A DNA stretch of 64,000 nucleotides, taken from contig OW240921.1 in the NCBI GenBank assembly GCA_933207985.1, positions 2,223,466-2,287,465 of the forward strand, in the 5' to 3' direction. Positions within the stretch are counted from its first letter, which is position 1. Every line of letters begins with the position of its first letter. A model generated the notes under the pieces. It was not told the DNA's origin, made no database searches, and worked only from the letters and a program-made list of their open reading frames with translations. The DNA comes from Pelobates cultripes (lineage: Eukaryota; Chordata; Amphibia; Anura; Pelobatidae). Below are positions 7,673-17,214 of this stretch, piece after piece. The translations under genes and the position numbers were made by a program.

Positions 7673-10417
7673 CTAGTCCATGACTAGCTGGTGGAAAGGT
7701 GGAGTGGTCGTGGCTGTACGTGCGGCTGACGGAAGTATTTGCCGAAAAGCCTGAAAATTGAAACGAGACAAATTGTCAGCAGCCGTGTTACAAACACCTG
7801 GGACATGGACACAAAACAAGAAGAAATTATGGCATGCAGCCAGCCAGGTGAGTTTCCTCAAGAACCTCATAATGGTCAGTGACTTGGATCGGCCTTTGTT
7901 TATGATGTGGCAGGTAGCTTGGTTGTCTGAGTGGCAACGTACTGACGAACCTGCCCATAGATGCCCCCATGTCACGGCAGCTGCCACAATGGGATACATC
8001 TCAAATAGAGCTGAGGTAGTGGAAAACCCTTCCAGGTCCTGTACCTCTGGAGGCCAGCTACCCCAAAGCCATTCATTCCCGTAAATTGCTGCAAAACCTG
8101 TGGTAGACGCCGCGTCTGACCAGATGGTAGGTGAGGAGTCAGACAATTTAGGGAGAAACATGCTTTTCCCATTCCAGGTGGTCAAAAAGTTTCTCCACAT
8201 AAGTAGGTCTGCCGTGGCTTGGGTATCCAGTGGTAACCTGTGTGCATCATGTCTAAACAGTGGGAACATGGTTAGGAGCCGTGAGATGAAAGCCCGGCCT
8301 TGAGGTATAATGCGCATGGCAAAGTTCAGTGACCCAAGTAGAGACTGCAATTCTTTGCGATTGCAAGTACCGAGGTGTATGTAGAGGTTAATGTTGGTGA
8401 GAATGTTCTCTATCTTGGTGCGTGGCAGGCTGGCTTGCATGGTGGCTGAGTCTAGCATGATTCCCAGAAAGGTGATGACTGTATCTGGTCCTTCAGTTTT
8501 GGTGGGGGAGACTGGAACACCCACCTGTTTAAAAAGACTGATGGTTTCTATGAGGCTACTGGGAGGGGAAGTGTTCTCTTCGATCAGTAAGAAATCATCC
8601 AGGTAGTGTATAACTGTAGGGCATCTGGCTACATTTAATAATAACCAGCATAATGTTTCGGCGAATACGTCGAAAATGGCCGGACTACTTTTTGAACCAA
8701 ACGTTAGGCGTGAGAAAAAGTAGTAGTGCCCGGCCCACTTAATGCCATGCAGGTGCCATAGTGTAGGGTGGATAGGCAATAATTTGAAGGCATTTGTAAT
8801 GTCAGTCTTGCTGAGCCATGCTCCGACCCCTGCCTGCATGATAGCTGTAATGGCGTGATCTATGGTGGAGTATTGAAGTGAAAATTCCTCAGAGGGGATA
8901 AGGGAGTTCAGACTAGGTGAGGCAGAGGTGTGAGGTGCAGACAGATCGATGATAAGTCTTTGTTTGTGGGAAGATTTCCCTGTGACAATACCGATGGGGT
9001 TTGTCCGCCATGTGGAAAAAGGAGGGGACTGAAAGGGTCCCAATAGGAAGCCCTCTGCCACTTCTTTGGCTATGAGTGTGCTAACCGCTGTAGGGTTTTG
9101 TTGTGCAGATTGTAAATTAGGACATTCAAGGATTCCTGAAGGCATGTGTATGAGACCAGTATGGAATCCTTGTGATAGACCAGTGATGATGAAGTCTACC
9201 AAATGTCTAGATGGATGTCGTGACAGTAATGCCGTGAGTACAGAAATATTTATCTCAGTTAAGTATTGCTTAGGGTACATTTTATTTGGACACATGGTTT
9301 TCGCATGTGCCCTAAAACATTTTGAACATATATGCAATAACCGACAACCGCTGTAATTACATGCACCGACATTGAAATTATTACATATTTGGGACTTCCC
9401 CAAAAACTTGATAGGTCGACCCAGTTTGTCTTTGGGTGTTCTCTCTGCTGACACAGCGGAGCTAGTGCCCTGCGAGGTGGTAGGTTCGTTCGCAGTGGTC
9501 GGACAAAAATTGGCAGTATGAGCCATGGAGGAGCAGTGTGCACAGGCCGGTGCTCTTAGACCTGCAAAGTGCCTGCAAAATATGATCGTATCAATCTTAC
9601 TCCAGTTGGACCTTGTCCCGTACTGTGAGAAGGCGCCAGACACTTTGGCAGAAAAGGATCTATGGTAGTCATAGAAAGCTGACCCACCATATTTGTTGCC
9701 CAGATCAACCAGCCTGTGCATATATAAGTCAAACTCCTCACGTCTGTGGGGATATACCGTACAGACCACATCCCGATAAATGCCAAAAGCTAATACAAAT
9801 TCTGGAATGGTTAGCTTCCTATTTAATCGTGCATCCCTGGATTTGACCACCACAGAAATATCGTCATAAGCGTAGGTCTTATGTTCCACTATATCCTGGG
9901 AGGCAATTAGTAGTGAGGCCAGATTGACATCTTTACCTTCCAGGATATCTCTCCTGAGGTGCTCAGGAATCATGTGGGCAGGGTAAACTTCTTGGTCATC
10001 CGAGGTGATAGCTGGAGAAACTGATTGCGACTCCACCACTGATGGGGGAATTGCCGTGGCCGGTCCAGCCATAGTGAGGGCTGTAGTGACCGATTCAAGT
10101 TTCTCCAGCCTAGAATTGACCTTGCTCATGGATGTCATGAGGGACGTGAGCATGTCATGTATGTTTCCTGGGTGGGACTGGCTCGACCCTTCCCCAGCGT
10201 CCACGTTATCGGTTGAGGTGTGTAATAATTTGTAAAGTTCCGCTTTCCTTGCTGTTGCTGGAAAAGGGATTTGTCGTCTCCTGAGTTCGCTAGTGATACG
10301 AGGGATAGTCCATGATCTGAAAGATGCTGGACTAGCCGTATCTTCCTCCTGTGATGGGGTGTTTGTTCTAGCCGGAGTCCTTGGGATGGAGAAATCCTCT
10401 ACCCCTTCTTGAGACAT
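7673..10417 (-). CDS. DIRS-type Gag-like/reverse transcriptase/RNase H polyprotein
   Basis: A 914-residue uninterrupted ORF. Residues about 34-66 (TIPRITSELRRRQI and RKAELYKLL) resemble a SAP DNA-binding helix pair. Residues 145-305 form a Gag-like region with CAHCSSMAHTANFC near its end. A second Cys/His cluster lies at about 345-376 (CNNFNVGAC, CSKCFRAHAKTMC). The reverse transcriptase spans roughly 440-655, with catalytic Asp in LSKTDITNAF (D539) and the YLDD box (605-608). The RNase H region follows, with IWSDAAS (D768), FEMYP (E806), CHSDNQA (D831) and NTAADNLSR (D881). Gag and RT are fused in one frame here, whereas some relatives split them. Start chosen at the first ATG giving an acidic N-terminus before the SAP-like segment. 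Expected to copy the element RNA in the cytoplasm or nucleus. Confidence 0.92.
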   Translation of the reverse strand: MSQEGVEDFSIPRTPARTNTPSQEEDTASPASFRSWTIPRITSELRRRQIPFPATARKAELYKLLHTSTDNVDAGEGSSQSHPGNIHDMLTSLMTSMSKVNSRLEKLESVTTALTMAGPATAIPPSVVESQSVSPAITSDDQEVYPAHMIPEHLRRDILEGKDVNLASLLIASQDIVEHKTYAYDDISVVVKSRDARLNRKLTIPEFVLAFGIYRDVVCTVYPHRREEFDLYMHRLVDLGNKYGGSAFYDYHRSFSAKVSGAFSQYGTRSNWSKIDTIIFCRHFAGLRAPACAHCSSMAHTANFCPTTANEPTTSQGTSSAVSAERTPKDKLGRPIKFLGKSQICNNFNVGACNYSGCRLLHICSKCFRAHAKTMCPNKMYPKQYLTEINISVLTALLSRHPSRHLVDFIITGLSQGFHTGLIHMPSGILECPNLQSAQQNPTAVSTLIAKEVAEGFLLGPFQSPPFSTWRTNPIGIVTGKSSHKQRLIIDLSAPHTSASPSLNSLIPSEEFSLQYSTIDHAITAIMQAGVGAWLSKTDITNAFKLLPIHPTLWHLHGIKWAGHYYFFSRLTFGSKSSPAIFDVFAETLCWLLLNVARCPTVIHYLDDFLLIEENTSPPSSLIETISLFKQVGVPVSPTKTEGPDTVITFLGIMLDSATMQASLPRTKIENILTNINLYIHLGTCNRKELQSLLGSLNFAMRIIPQGRAFISRLLTMFPLFRHDAHRLPLDTQATADLLMWRNFLTTWNGKSMFLPKLSDSSPTIWSDAASTTGFAAIYGNEWLWGSWPPEVQDLEGFSTTSALFEMYPIVAAAVTWGHLWAGSSVRCHSDNQATCHIINKGRSKSLTIMRFLRKLTWLAACHNFFLFCVHVPGVCNTAADNLSRFNFQAFRQILPSAARTATTTPPFHQLVMD

Positions 10418-12077
10418 GCTAGATTACAAAGTATATGGTTAGCGTAAAAACCCCCGAGGGGATGTACTGGCAGGCTAATTATGCCGGATGAGGCGAAAAA
10501 TTAAACTTGTTTTTTTTTTGGTGACAGGTGAGGCCCTGCTAGTTGCCAAGTGGCTATGAGAGGCTCTATCTATGCGTTGGCGCGAGGGGTTATTGAGGCC
10601 ACCCGACATAGTGGCAGGAATTCGTAGGCCTCTCGGTGACAATACAAGAAAACAGGGGAAGGGAGTGACAGGTGGCACCCTCTCTATAATGCGAGGCGGC
10701 TAACTCACGTGTGGCCCGGGGGGCATTACCTCCGAAACGTTGAGGCGGGGTGTTGGCCTCGCGGACCACTAAACGATAGGCAGAATGCCCGGAGGGGGGA
10801 TACCTATTTGGGCCTATAACCCCTAAAATTGCCAGTACTCTATGTCCTAAGTAGAGGAGGAGCCATATGTGATGTATGGCGTGAGCAGGCTTAACGTACC
10901 TGGTAGTATGTATGCGTTTGATAAGCGATAGGTAGAGAAAACTGGAAAAAACCTAAAGGGATAGAAAAACCCAAATATGATAGTGTGAGAATTGGATCCT
11001 ATGATACCAATTTAGACTAGTTAGTTGTGATGAGTTCTAGTAGTACATATGGAAGGGGAATACATGAATGATATTGGCCCGACTGGCCCTGTATGTGGTA
11101 TGGTAATCATGCTTGGGGTGTGTATGATATGTCTCTTATGGTGACAAGATTAATGTGTATGATATAGTAATGCTAGTGTTTGTAGTATAATAAGGTGCAG
11201 GATTTAAAACAATACCGTATATGTTAGGCCGTAAACGTAAGCCATGAAAAGAGGTAAGTACGAGGTACAGGAATATTTGAGAAATTATCCCAAATTAGGA
11301 AACAACGTGACGTATGAGTGGTTGAATCAAGACGTGTGATTCAACCCGAAAGTTTGTGAGATTTTATGAGACCGTGTTCTTGTGTACTTGGTATGTCGTT
11401 TGAGTACACAAAGAAAAAGTCAGAATATATAAGTGCCATGTAAGAAACGTGAGTACATGGTATGATAGAAACGTAATTTCTAAACATAATTTATAACGTA
11501 AATCCTACAAGAGATATCTGTAAAATGTAAAAGCTTGTCTAAGCTTAACTCCATAAATATATGTATATAACATGAAGAATTTCAATAAAACTTTAATAAT
11601 GCCATATCTGCTAACAGATTGAACCATAACCTAAATAAATACTTATTTATAAGTAGTTAACAGGGGTATTGCCCCAGTCATATGCAAGGATTTCGTAATT
11701 TGCATAAAATAAATAACAGTAATAACATGAAACCAACTATAGCTGCTGATATGCAGAACAAGTTTGCTTAATACAAGAAAAACCGAAACCGATATGCCTG
11801 CCGGCAGCAAAGGGGTTAATATGCCTGTGACTTGGCCGTAAAGCGTGTGGCCGTAAAGTAAGGCCGTTTTAAATCGCGACGCCGTGGGAAATGATCCGGG
11901 CGACGGACTTACGATTTTGAAGTCCTGTGGACTTAATCTGCGACGAAAACACCGGGTATGTGCGTGGCTGAACGGGCGGAAAACCTGTAAGGATTCCTGG
12001 ACACAGCTACACCAAACGAAAACCGCGGGTTTTTGAAAAGCAAGATGGCGCCGTACGTGAACCGGAAGTGGATTCTC
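10418..12077 (-). other. Leader/5' noncoding region of DIRS-like element
   Basis: About 1.66 kb between A1 and the first ORF, with only short open frames and no recognised domain. It probably holds the promoter and untranslated leader. A poly-T run at 10510-10519 is the only simple sequence. Confidence 0.6.
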
Positions 12078-12190
12078 GATGCAGCGCTGACCTCGAACGG
12101 TATGGAGCCAGGTAAGGGGTGTCCCTTAAGTAGGGAGAAGGTGAGTCATACGCCCCTCCCACAATTACAGGCCAAAAGGCCTTAATACTT
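12078..12190 (-). repeat. DIRS-like element, split direct repeat A1
   Basis: The 5' terminal copy of the A repeat, matching 6450-6562. The outer flank after ccttaatactt differs from the A2-B1 junction, marking the element boundary at about 12190. Confidence 0.9.
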
Positions 12191-12887
12191 ATGTATCCTG
12201 ATACAGGCACACAAGAGCAATTGTTTTTTCACCAAAAAACAAACAAACAATTAAATACACGAAGAAGTAAACAAATAAACAAATAAATACTTGAAAAGCA
12301 ATATTTAGACTCACGTAATGAAAAAGATGCCTGTTAGACAATTTACAAAGCTAGTACAGCCATTTTATATGCTGAGAAGCCATATTTAAAGTGAGCCACT
12401 TCAAACAGACAATTTGTTCTCAAGTTAAAATATTAAATATGCTTAGTCAGGTCTAGCCAAGGAACGTACCCTCATATAACCTTATATAACCTTAGATAAA
12501 CGTGTTCTTCCTCTTATATCTTGTATCTATCTGTCATTACATTCTACTACTGTGCCACATAATATCAAAACACGCTGTAAGAATAAACTGTAAATTAAGT
12601 GATATTTAACAGATACCATTAACCTAGATATATCTAAAGATACAGCAGTATGTTTCTACTTTGCAGTGATAAAATGATAAACATATAAGAGTATTAAGTA
12701 TTCGAATAGTTTGGTATTCAGAATTTTGGAGGTAAACATTATATAACTTGGAAAAAGCGACACATGGTGTGACAAAACTTCATATTTCTTTGTCCCAGTT
12801 CTTTTTTCCTGCGTTTGATAGATTGATCTACCGAACACCGACCACCACCATTTGTAACTATTTTATTTTGTGCCACTCATAAAGATC
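12191..12887. other. AT-rich unassigned sequence
   Basis: Contains aaac/aaat-rich short repeats near 12230-12300 and no recognised coding sequence or repeat family. It may be intronic to the NIDO gene. Confidence 0.4.
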
Positions 12888-12987
12888 NNNNNNNNNNNNN
12901 NNNNNNNNNNNNNNNNNNNNNNNNNNNNNNNNNNNNNNNNNNNNNNNNNNNNNNNNNNNNNNNNNNNNNNNNNNNNNNNNNNNNNNN
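12888..12987. other. Assembly gap (100 N)
   Basis: Exactly 100 N, the usual placeholder for a gap of unknown size. Sequence continuity across it is not assured. Confidence 1.
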
Positions 12988-13659
12988 TTTTGAAACCGAA
13001 CCTATTATAAAACCTGTGGGTTTTTTTTAAAAATAGACAAATTGTCAGATTGCACCAGAAACTCTGTCACTCTGTCTGAAACAACAAGAGTTGGTCGATA
13101 AATTGTTCGACTTTTCAATAAATGTTGGCCAACCGTAGAAGATATCCCAGTCGGTTAAAATACTTTATCGGGATTTGGCAAAAATAAAATCAGTGATTCT
13201 TTATATTTCCGAAGTTTAAAATACTGTAATAAGAGCTATGTACACTTATCAACCACAGCATTAAAACCTATTTGGCACCAAACATGGGTTTAAAAGACAC
13301 ACTTATCATTCTGTGGTCACATCACCTAAGGTGATCCATTGAAACGTGTTGTGCTGCTTGTGGACACTATATGGTGACAGTTTTTATACCTCCATGAAAG
13401 GTTTTTATTACTTTCTGTTTTCAATAAATGTTTTCGATACTTATGTGATGTATCCTGCCTTTCTTCTGCTTTGTCTCTGAGGAGAGAGTTGCTGCTACCC
13501 TGCATCCAGCCTCCAGTGTCACACTCAAGTTTATTTACCTGAGCCAGTTAGAGGAACAGGCTCAATAAAATGTGAGTGTGATACCAACTTTTACCATAAC
13601 TATCAATTTTAAGTAAAACTGTGCTGTACTACCCTTTGAGAGTTTTACTGTTTCTTATA
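12988..13659. other. Unassigned sequence with a weak hammerhead-like trace
   Basis: No gene seen. At 13321-13355 atcacctaaggtgat forms a hairpin followed by ccattgaaacgtgttg, with aataaa about 80 bases later. This is the same order as in the foldback elements (hairpin, gaaac-g-gt, polyadenylation signal). The conserved ctgatga part is not visible, so this could be a decayed fourth copy or chance. Confidence 0.25.
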
Positions 13660-14230
13660 TTTTCAGGAACATACACTCTCCCAACATTACTTTCTCACTA
13701 GATACACATGGTGTATATGATGATTAAACTTGGGGTTTTTCTGGTATTTTGCACTGTTCACTTGTTTTCATTGCTCCATGGTCCAGTGCGGATGCTCACA
13801 TCTCCATGAAAGGCACTTTCCAGCATTAGACGTCCATTACCCTGAAGCTAGATTGCTGGTTATCCTTCCTTGCACCACTATTGGTAGGTACTAACCACTG
13901 CATACCGGGAACGTCCCACAAGACTTGCCATTTTGGAGATGCTCTGACCCAGTTGTCTAGCCCAGTGGTCCCCAACCCAGTCCTCAGGGACCAGCAACAG
14001 TCCAGGTTTTGTCAGTATCTCCATTTGAATTAAAAAAGGAAATACATAAATCCTGGACTGTTGGTAGTCCATGAGGACTGTGTTAGGGACCACTGGGTTA
14101 GCCATCACCATTTGGCCCTTTTTAAAGTCACTCAGATCTTTTAGCTTGCCCATTTTTCCTGCTTTTATCAACACATGAAATTCAAGAACTGACGGTTCAC
14201 TTGCTGCCTAATATATCTTACCCTATGACA
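13660..14230 (-). pseudogene. Tc1/mariner transposase relic, N-terminal part
   Basis: On the minus strand the start around 14150 reads MGKLKDLSDFKKGQMVMA and, after an inserted MITE, continues RQLGQSISKMASLVGRSRY. This is the helix-turn-helix N-terminus of a Tc1-like transposase. Further on, about 13760-13800, a trace of the catalytic-domain region (ALDHGAMKT in another frame) can be seen. Most of the about 340-residue enzyme is missing or shifted, so this is a dead, heavily deleted copy. Terminal inverted repeats were not identified with certainty, so the limits are approximate. Confidence 0.7.
13963..14095. mobile_element. hAT-type MITE inside the Tc1 relic
   Basis: A 133-base element with terminal inverted repeats starting cagtggtccccaac and ending ...agggaccactg; the arms (cagtcctcaggga, tccaggattt/cctggactgtt) pair over much of their length. 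Flanks gtctagcc and ggttagcc are an imperfect 8-base target duplication (6/8), the size hAT transposases make. It interrupts the transposase frame, so it is younger than the Tc1 copy. Confidence 0.7.
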
Positions 14231-14468
14231 GGTGCCAACAATATAATCAATGTTATTCCCTTCACCTGTCAGTGATTTTCATGTTGTGACTTATCAATGT
14301 ATAATTGCAATATTAAATGATGGTATATCTGTATCTCTTTCAAGCCTCTTCTAAGGGTAGACTTGTTCTTCGACATCTAAAATACTATATCAATGACATA
14401 ACAGAATACGGTATAACAGTCAATAATCAGTTGCACTAATTTACCAAGTATTTATTTATTTACTTTAC
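14231..14468. other. Unassigned sequence
   Basis: AT-rich, with no gene or repeat recognised. Confidence 0.4.
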
Positions 14469-14552
14469 CTGTTCCAAGTATCGGTAGATTATTTACTGTC
14501 TCTTGTGTTGACAAAGCTGCTATGAGTAAAGGACCGGAATATACAAGCAGAT
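14469..14552 (-). other. Weak candidate exon, possibly 5' exon of the NIDO gene
   Basis: On the minus strand, tttgtttccatcag precedes 84 bases open in only one frame (LLVYSGPLLIAALSTQ then ETVNNLPILGT), followed by a gtaaag donor. The hydrophobic stretch could be part of a signal peptide. Its intron phase is 1 at both ends, so it cannot splice directly to the phase-0 exon at 3903; at least one further exon, perhaps in the assembly gap, would be needed. It may be chance. Confidence 0.22.
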
Positions 14553-14956
14553 CTGATGGAAACAAAACATTAATTTAAGATACTTTCAATGCATAACTTA
14601 TACATGACTTAAAGGCTTGAATAATATTTTTGGATAAGCTGTTCAAGTGCTCACACCTGTTGCACCTGGATTATCATATTGCAGCCTAAGGTGTGTTGTT
14701 TACTCTTTCCAATGCTGGTAAATTGAGTTCTTAATCTCTTAAATCAAGGAATCGCATTCCCCACCCACTTAAGCACACACCATCATCTAAACAATCTGAA
14801 CATCAAAGAGCTCCATTAAAGTGTTTTCCACACCTTGTACAAAAGTCACAAACCGCAATCCTCTATACCCGCTAATCCAGAGTACGGAGGAGAAAAGCTG
14901 TAAAACCATCATATTTCAGCTCAGTAGTGCGGCTTTGCCCTAAAACATTTTTGTAA
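14553..14956. other. Unassigned sequence before tandem array
   Basis: No gene or repeat recognised. Confidence 0.4.
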
Positions 14957-15305
14957 AGGAGTATACACCACGGCTATTTAATTTGTTAATCCAAGAAGGA
15001 GTATATACCATGGGTATTTAATTCGGTAATCCATAAAGCAGCATATACCACGGGTATTTTATTTGGTAATTAATAAAGGAGTATATACCGCGGGTATTTA
15101 ATTTGGTAATCCATAAAGGAGTATATACCACGGGTATTTAATTTGGTAATCCATAAAGGAGTATATACCACAGGTATTTTATTTGGTAATCCATAAAGGA
15201 GTATATATCATGGGTATTTTATTTGGTAATTCATAAAAGGAGTACATACCATGGGTATTTTATTTGGTTATTCATAAAGGAGTATATACCACGGGTATTT
15301 ATTTG
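14957..15305. repeat. 40-bp tandem repeat, about 9 copies
   Basis: Units of about 40 bases built on ggagtatataccacgggtat followed by ttaatttggtaatccataaa. Divergence between units is moderate (cgg/tgg, atttta/tttaat). Confidence 0.92.
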
Positions 15306-15480
15306 TTTGAAAAACAATAATCTTTTTTGATACATATGATAAAATATGATATATTTTTGATATTTTGAAAAATCATTTGAAACGTTTGACCATAACTATT
15401 CAATTGAGGTCAAAATCCGAAAAAAATCCAGTTTGTTAAAAAACAACTTTTCAAATTCTTTCTTTATTTCTGGACGTTAC

Positions 15481-16045
15481 TGTAGCCGACCCCGGATAAC
15501 CCAACTGATTACCTCCGATAATTCACTTCCCTCAGCCGGCAACAACCATTTAAAGTATAAAAAGGCCCATTTCACCCCCAGTAACTGGACGGCACACATT
15601 CCTGAAGATACAACATTTTATTGGCCACATACAACTTTATTCATAACCCTGTGCAAGGGGTTTCCCACACAAACAGGCAAGGTCACATGCCAAGATTCTC
15701 CCCCTCCCTGGGACCCTAGCACAGGAAGGGACTTTGTTCCCTTTGTCCCTAATGCCCGCAACCAAAACACAGGGTTTCCCAACCACTAGGGGGTCTTCTT
15801 CCCAGGAGCCTCTGTGCCTGGGAGTCCTGGTGCGGGAAAAGGGGACTGTCTCTTTGTTTCACAGGCACAGAAGTGCCCGTCCATGAGAAAAGACCTGGTC
15901 TTTTTATCTCTGTAGGCACCAAAAAGCCCGCCAACCTAGCCAGTGTCCCAGAAGTGTCCACACCAACCTCAGGGACTCTTGTAGCTGTGCCTTCCTCGAC
16001 CAGGCTCCACTCGCAAGATCCCTGTGTGAAACACTGCAACACCCT
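15481..16045 (-). mobile_element. Solo LTR fragment (LTR family L1T), minus orientation
   Basis: The reverse complement matches the LTRs at 29743-30345 and 59865-60466. Shared landmarks are the ccttgca..ggg, tataaag-like, gtgtggccaataaa polyadenylation region, the cagttactggggg segment, and a ctaca end. The 3' end (plus 15481, tgtagcc) is clear. The other end looks truncated near 16045, where a different LTR's sequence takes over, and no 5-base duplication was found. Confidence 0.65.
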
Positions 16046-16230
16046 TCATCTAGTCTAGGCTGATGTTTGGGTATTCGTCTGATTGCTTGGGGAATTTTAA
16101 TTGGATACTGCATTTTCTTCTGGAGAACGTTCAAATCAACACCCGAACTGCAAGCTATAATCACTCAACCTTTAGCAGTTTGGGAGGAAATGAAAATAAA
16201 CTGGTATCTGAAATACCAGCATTCATAACA
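16046..16230 (+). mobile_element. 3' part of a gypsy-type LTR
   Basis: From cttcatctagtctaggctga to cattcataaca. It shares the ...gtctaggctgatgtttgggta block and the aataccagc-tt end with the solo LTR at 35217-35680. Immediately after it comes gctggtggcaggagtggga, in the position of a primer binding site and leader. Confidence 0.55.
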
Positions 16231-16760
16231 GCTGGTGGCAGGAGTGGGATATGTCTCCCGAATGTATCCCTAACCAGGAAGGCAGGGGGAAGCCCAGCAG
16301 TGTCTCAGTTTGAAGAGGAACTCAGGAGATGGAGCGAGCTAGCCCCCGGGCAGAGTCCCAATATGAGGTGGAGTTTCAACGGAGACTGCAAGACATACTG
16401 GCACAGGAACAAGGCCTTATGTCAGCTGAGGACAAGGTGTCCTGGAGAGAATGTGGGAGAACTCTGGCAGGAGTTCATGGAGGTAGCACAGCTTTGTCGG
16501 AAAAAGAAGCTTTCAAGTACAGTGTACTGCAAACAGGAACAAGTAAGCCAACAGATCCTGATCCGAGGAGAACAACCCTTGACGGAGTGGGTAAAGCACC
16601 TTGAGTTCCTGGTTCAGAAAGAGATGAGGTTGGATGACTTGTGCACTATGGTGGTATGCAGTCCAGTGAGACACTTGGTTGGCTTGCGACTGGAGGTGGA
16701 AGGCTATGATGGCCCCGGTCTATTGTGGAGGGCCATGGAGAAGGATGATGATTTTCGCAG
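16231..16760 (+). pseudogene. Gypsy-type gag region, frameshifted
   Basis: Open frames in two registers overlap here. One (from about 16329) gives ESQYEVEFQRRLQDI and AQEQGLMSAEDKVSWRE; the other carries LWQEFMEVAQLCRKKK and QPLTEWVKHLEFLV. The charged, glutamine-rich helical character just after an LTR end and leader fits a gypsy Gag. Register changes show it is not functional. It is cut at 16761 by a LINE tail and resumes after the foldback element at 18382. Confidence 0.5.
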
Positions 16761-17117
16761 TTACATAGTTACATAGTTACATAGCTGAAAAGAGACTTGC
16801 GTCCATCAAGTTCAGCCTAACTCACATTTGTTTTTTGCTGTTGATCCAAAAGAAGGCAAAAAAAAAACAGTTTGAAGCACAATTTTGCAACAAGCTAGGA
16901 AAAAAATTCCTTCTTGACCCCAGAATGGCAGTCAGCTTTATCCTTGGATCAAGCAGTTATTACCCTACATTGAAAGATGATATCCTTGAATATTCTGTTT
17001 TTGCAAGTATGCATCTAGTAGCTGTTTGAACATCTGTATGGACTCTGATAAAACCACTTCTTCAGGCAGAGAATTCCACATCCTGATTGTTCTTACAGTA
17101 AAAAAACCTTTCCAGTC
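16761..17117 (-). mobile_element. CR1/L2-type LINE 3' end fragment (family A)
   Basis: Starts with the tandem 8-mer ttacatag (three copies), the LINE 3' terminal repeat read in reverse. It matches 36426-36760, where it is the 3' end of a longer LINE with RT. Severe 5' truncation is normal for this clade. Inserted in the gypsy gag. Confidence 0.8.
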
Positions 17118-17214
17118 TTATGGAGTCGTGGTTCTTGGCCATATAGTGTTATCGGCAAGAGATGCTACCATTCCCAGGAGCTACGGAACTGGGACCAGAC
17201 TTTACCCACCAGGC

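Larger units (their letters stand above)
6268..12190 (-). mobile_element. DIRS-order (Ngaro/PAT-like) tyrosine-recombinase retrotransposon, apparently complete
   Basis: Read on the minus strand the order is A1 (12190-12078), a 1.7-kb leader, a gag-RT-RNase H ORF, a tyrosine recombinase ORF, B1 (6685-6563), A2 (6562-6450) and B2 (6390-6268). This A1 - ORFs - B1 A2 B2 layout is the split direct repeat structure of Ngaro/PAT-like DIRS elements, which integrate by tyrosine recombinase through a circular DNA intermediate and make no integrase-type target duplication. There is no DDE integrase and no LTR pair. Both ORFs are uninterrupted and the repeat copies are nearly identical, which points to recent activity. 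A 59-base piece (6391-6449) separates A2 from B2. Length is about 5.9 kb, normal for the group. Confidence 0.9.

Noticed and set aside
13321..13355. Fourth hammerhead
   Set aside because: Hairpin and gaaacgtgttg present but the ctgatga part is missing and no element edges were found; kept only as a weak note.
15433..15789. A 118-residue plus-strand frame
   Set aside because: It is antisense through an LTR (15481-16045).
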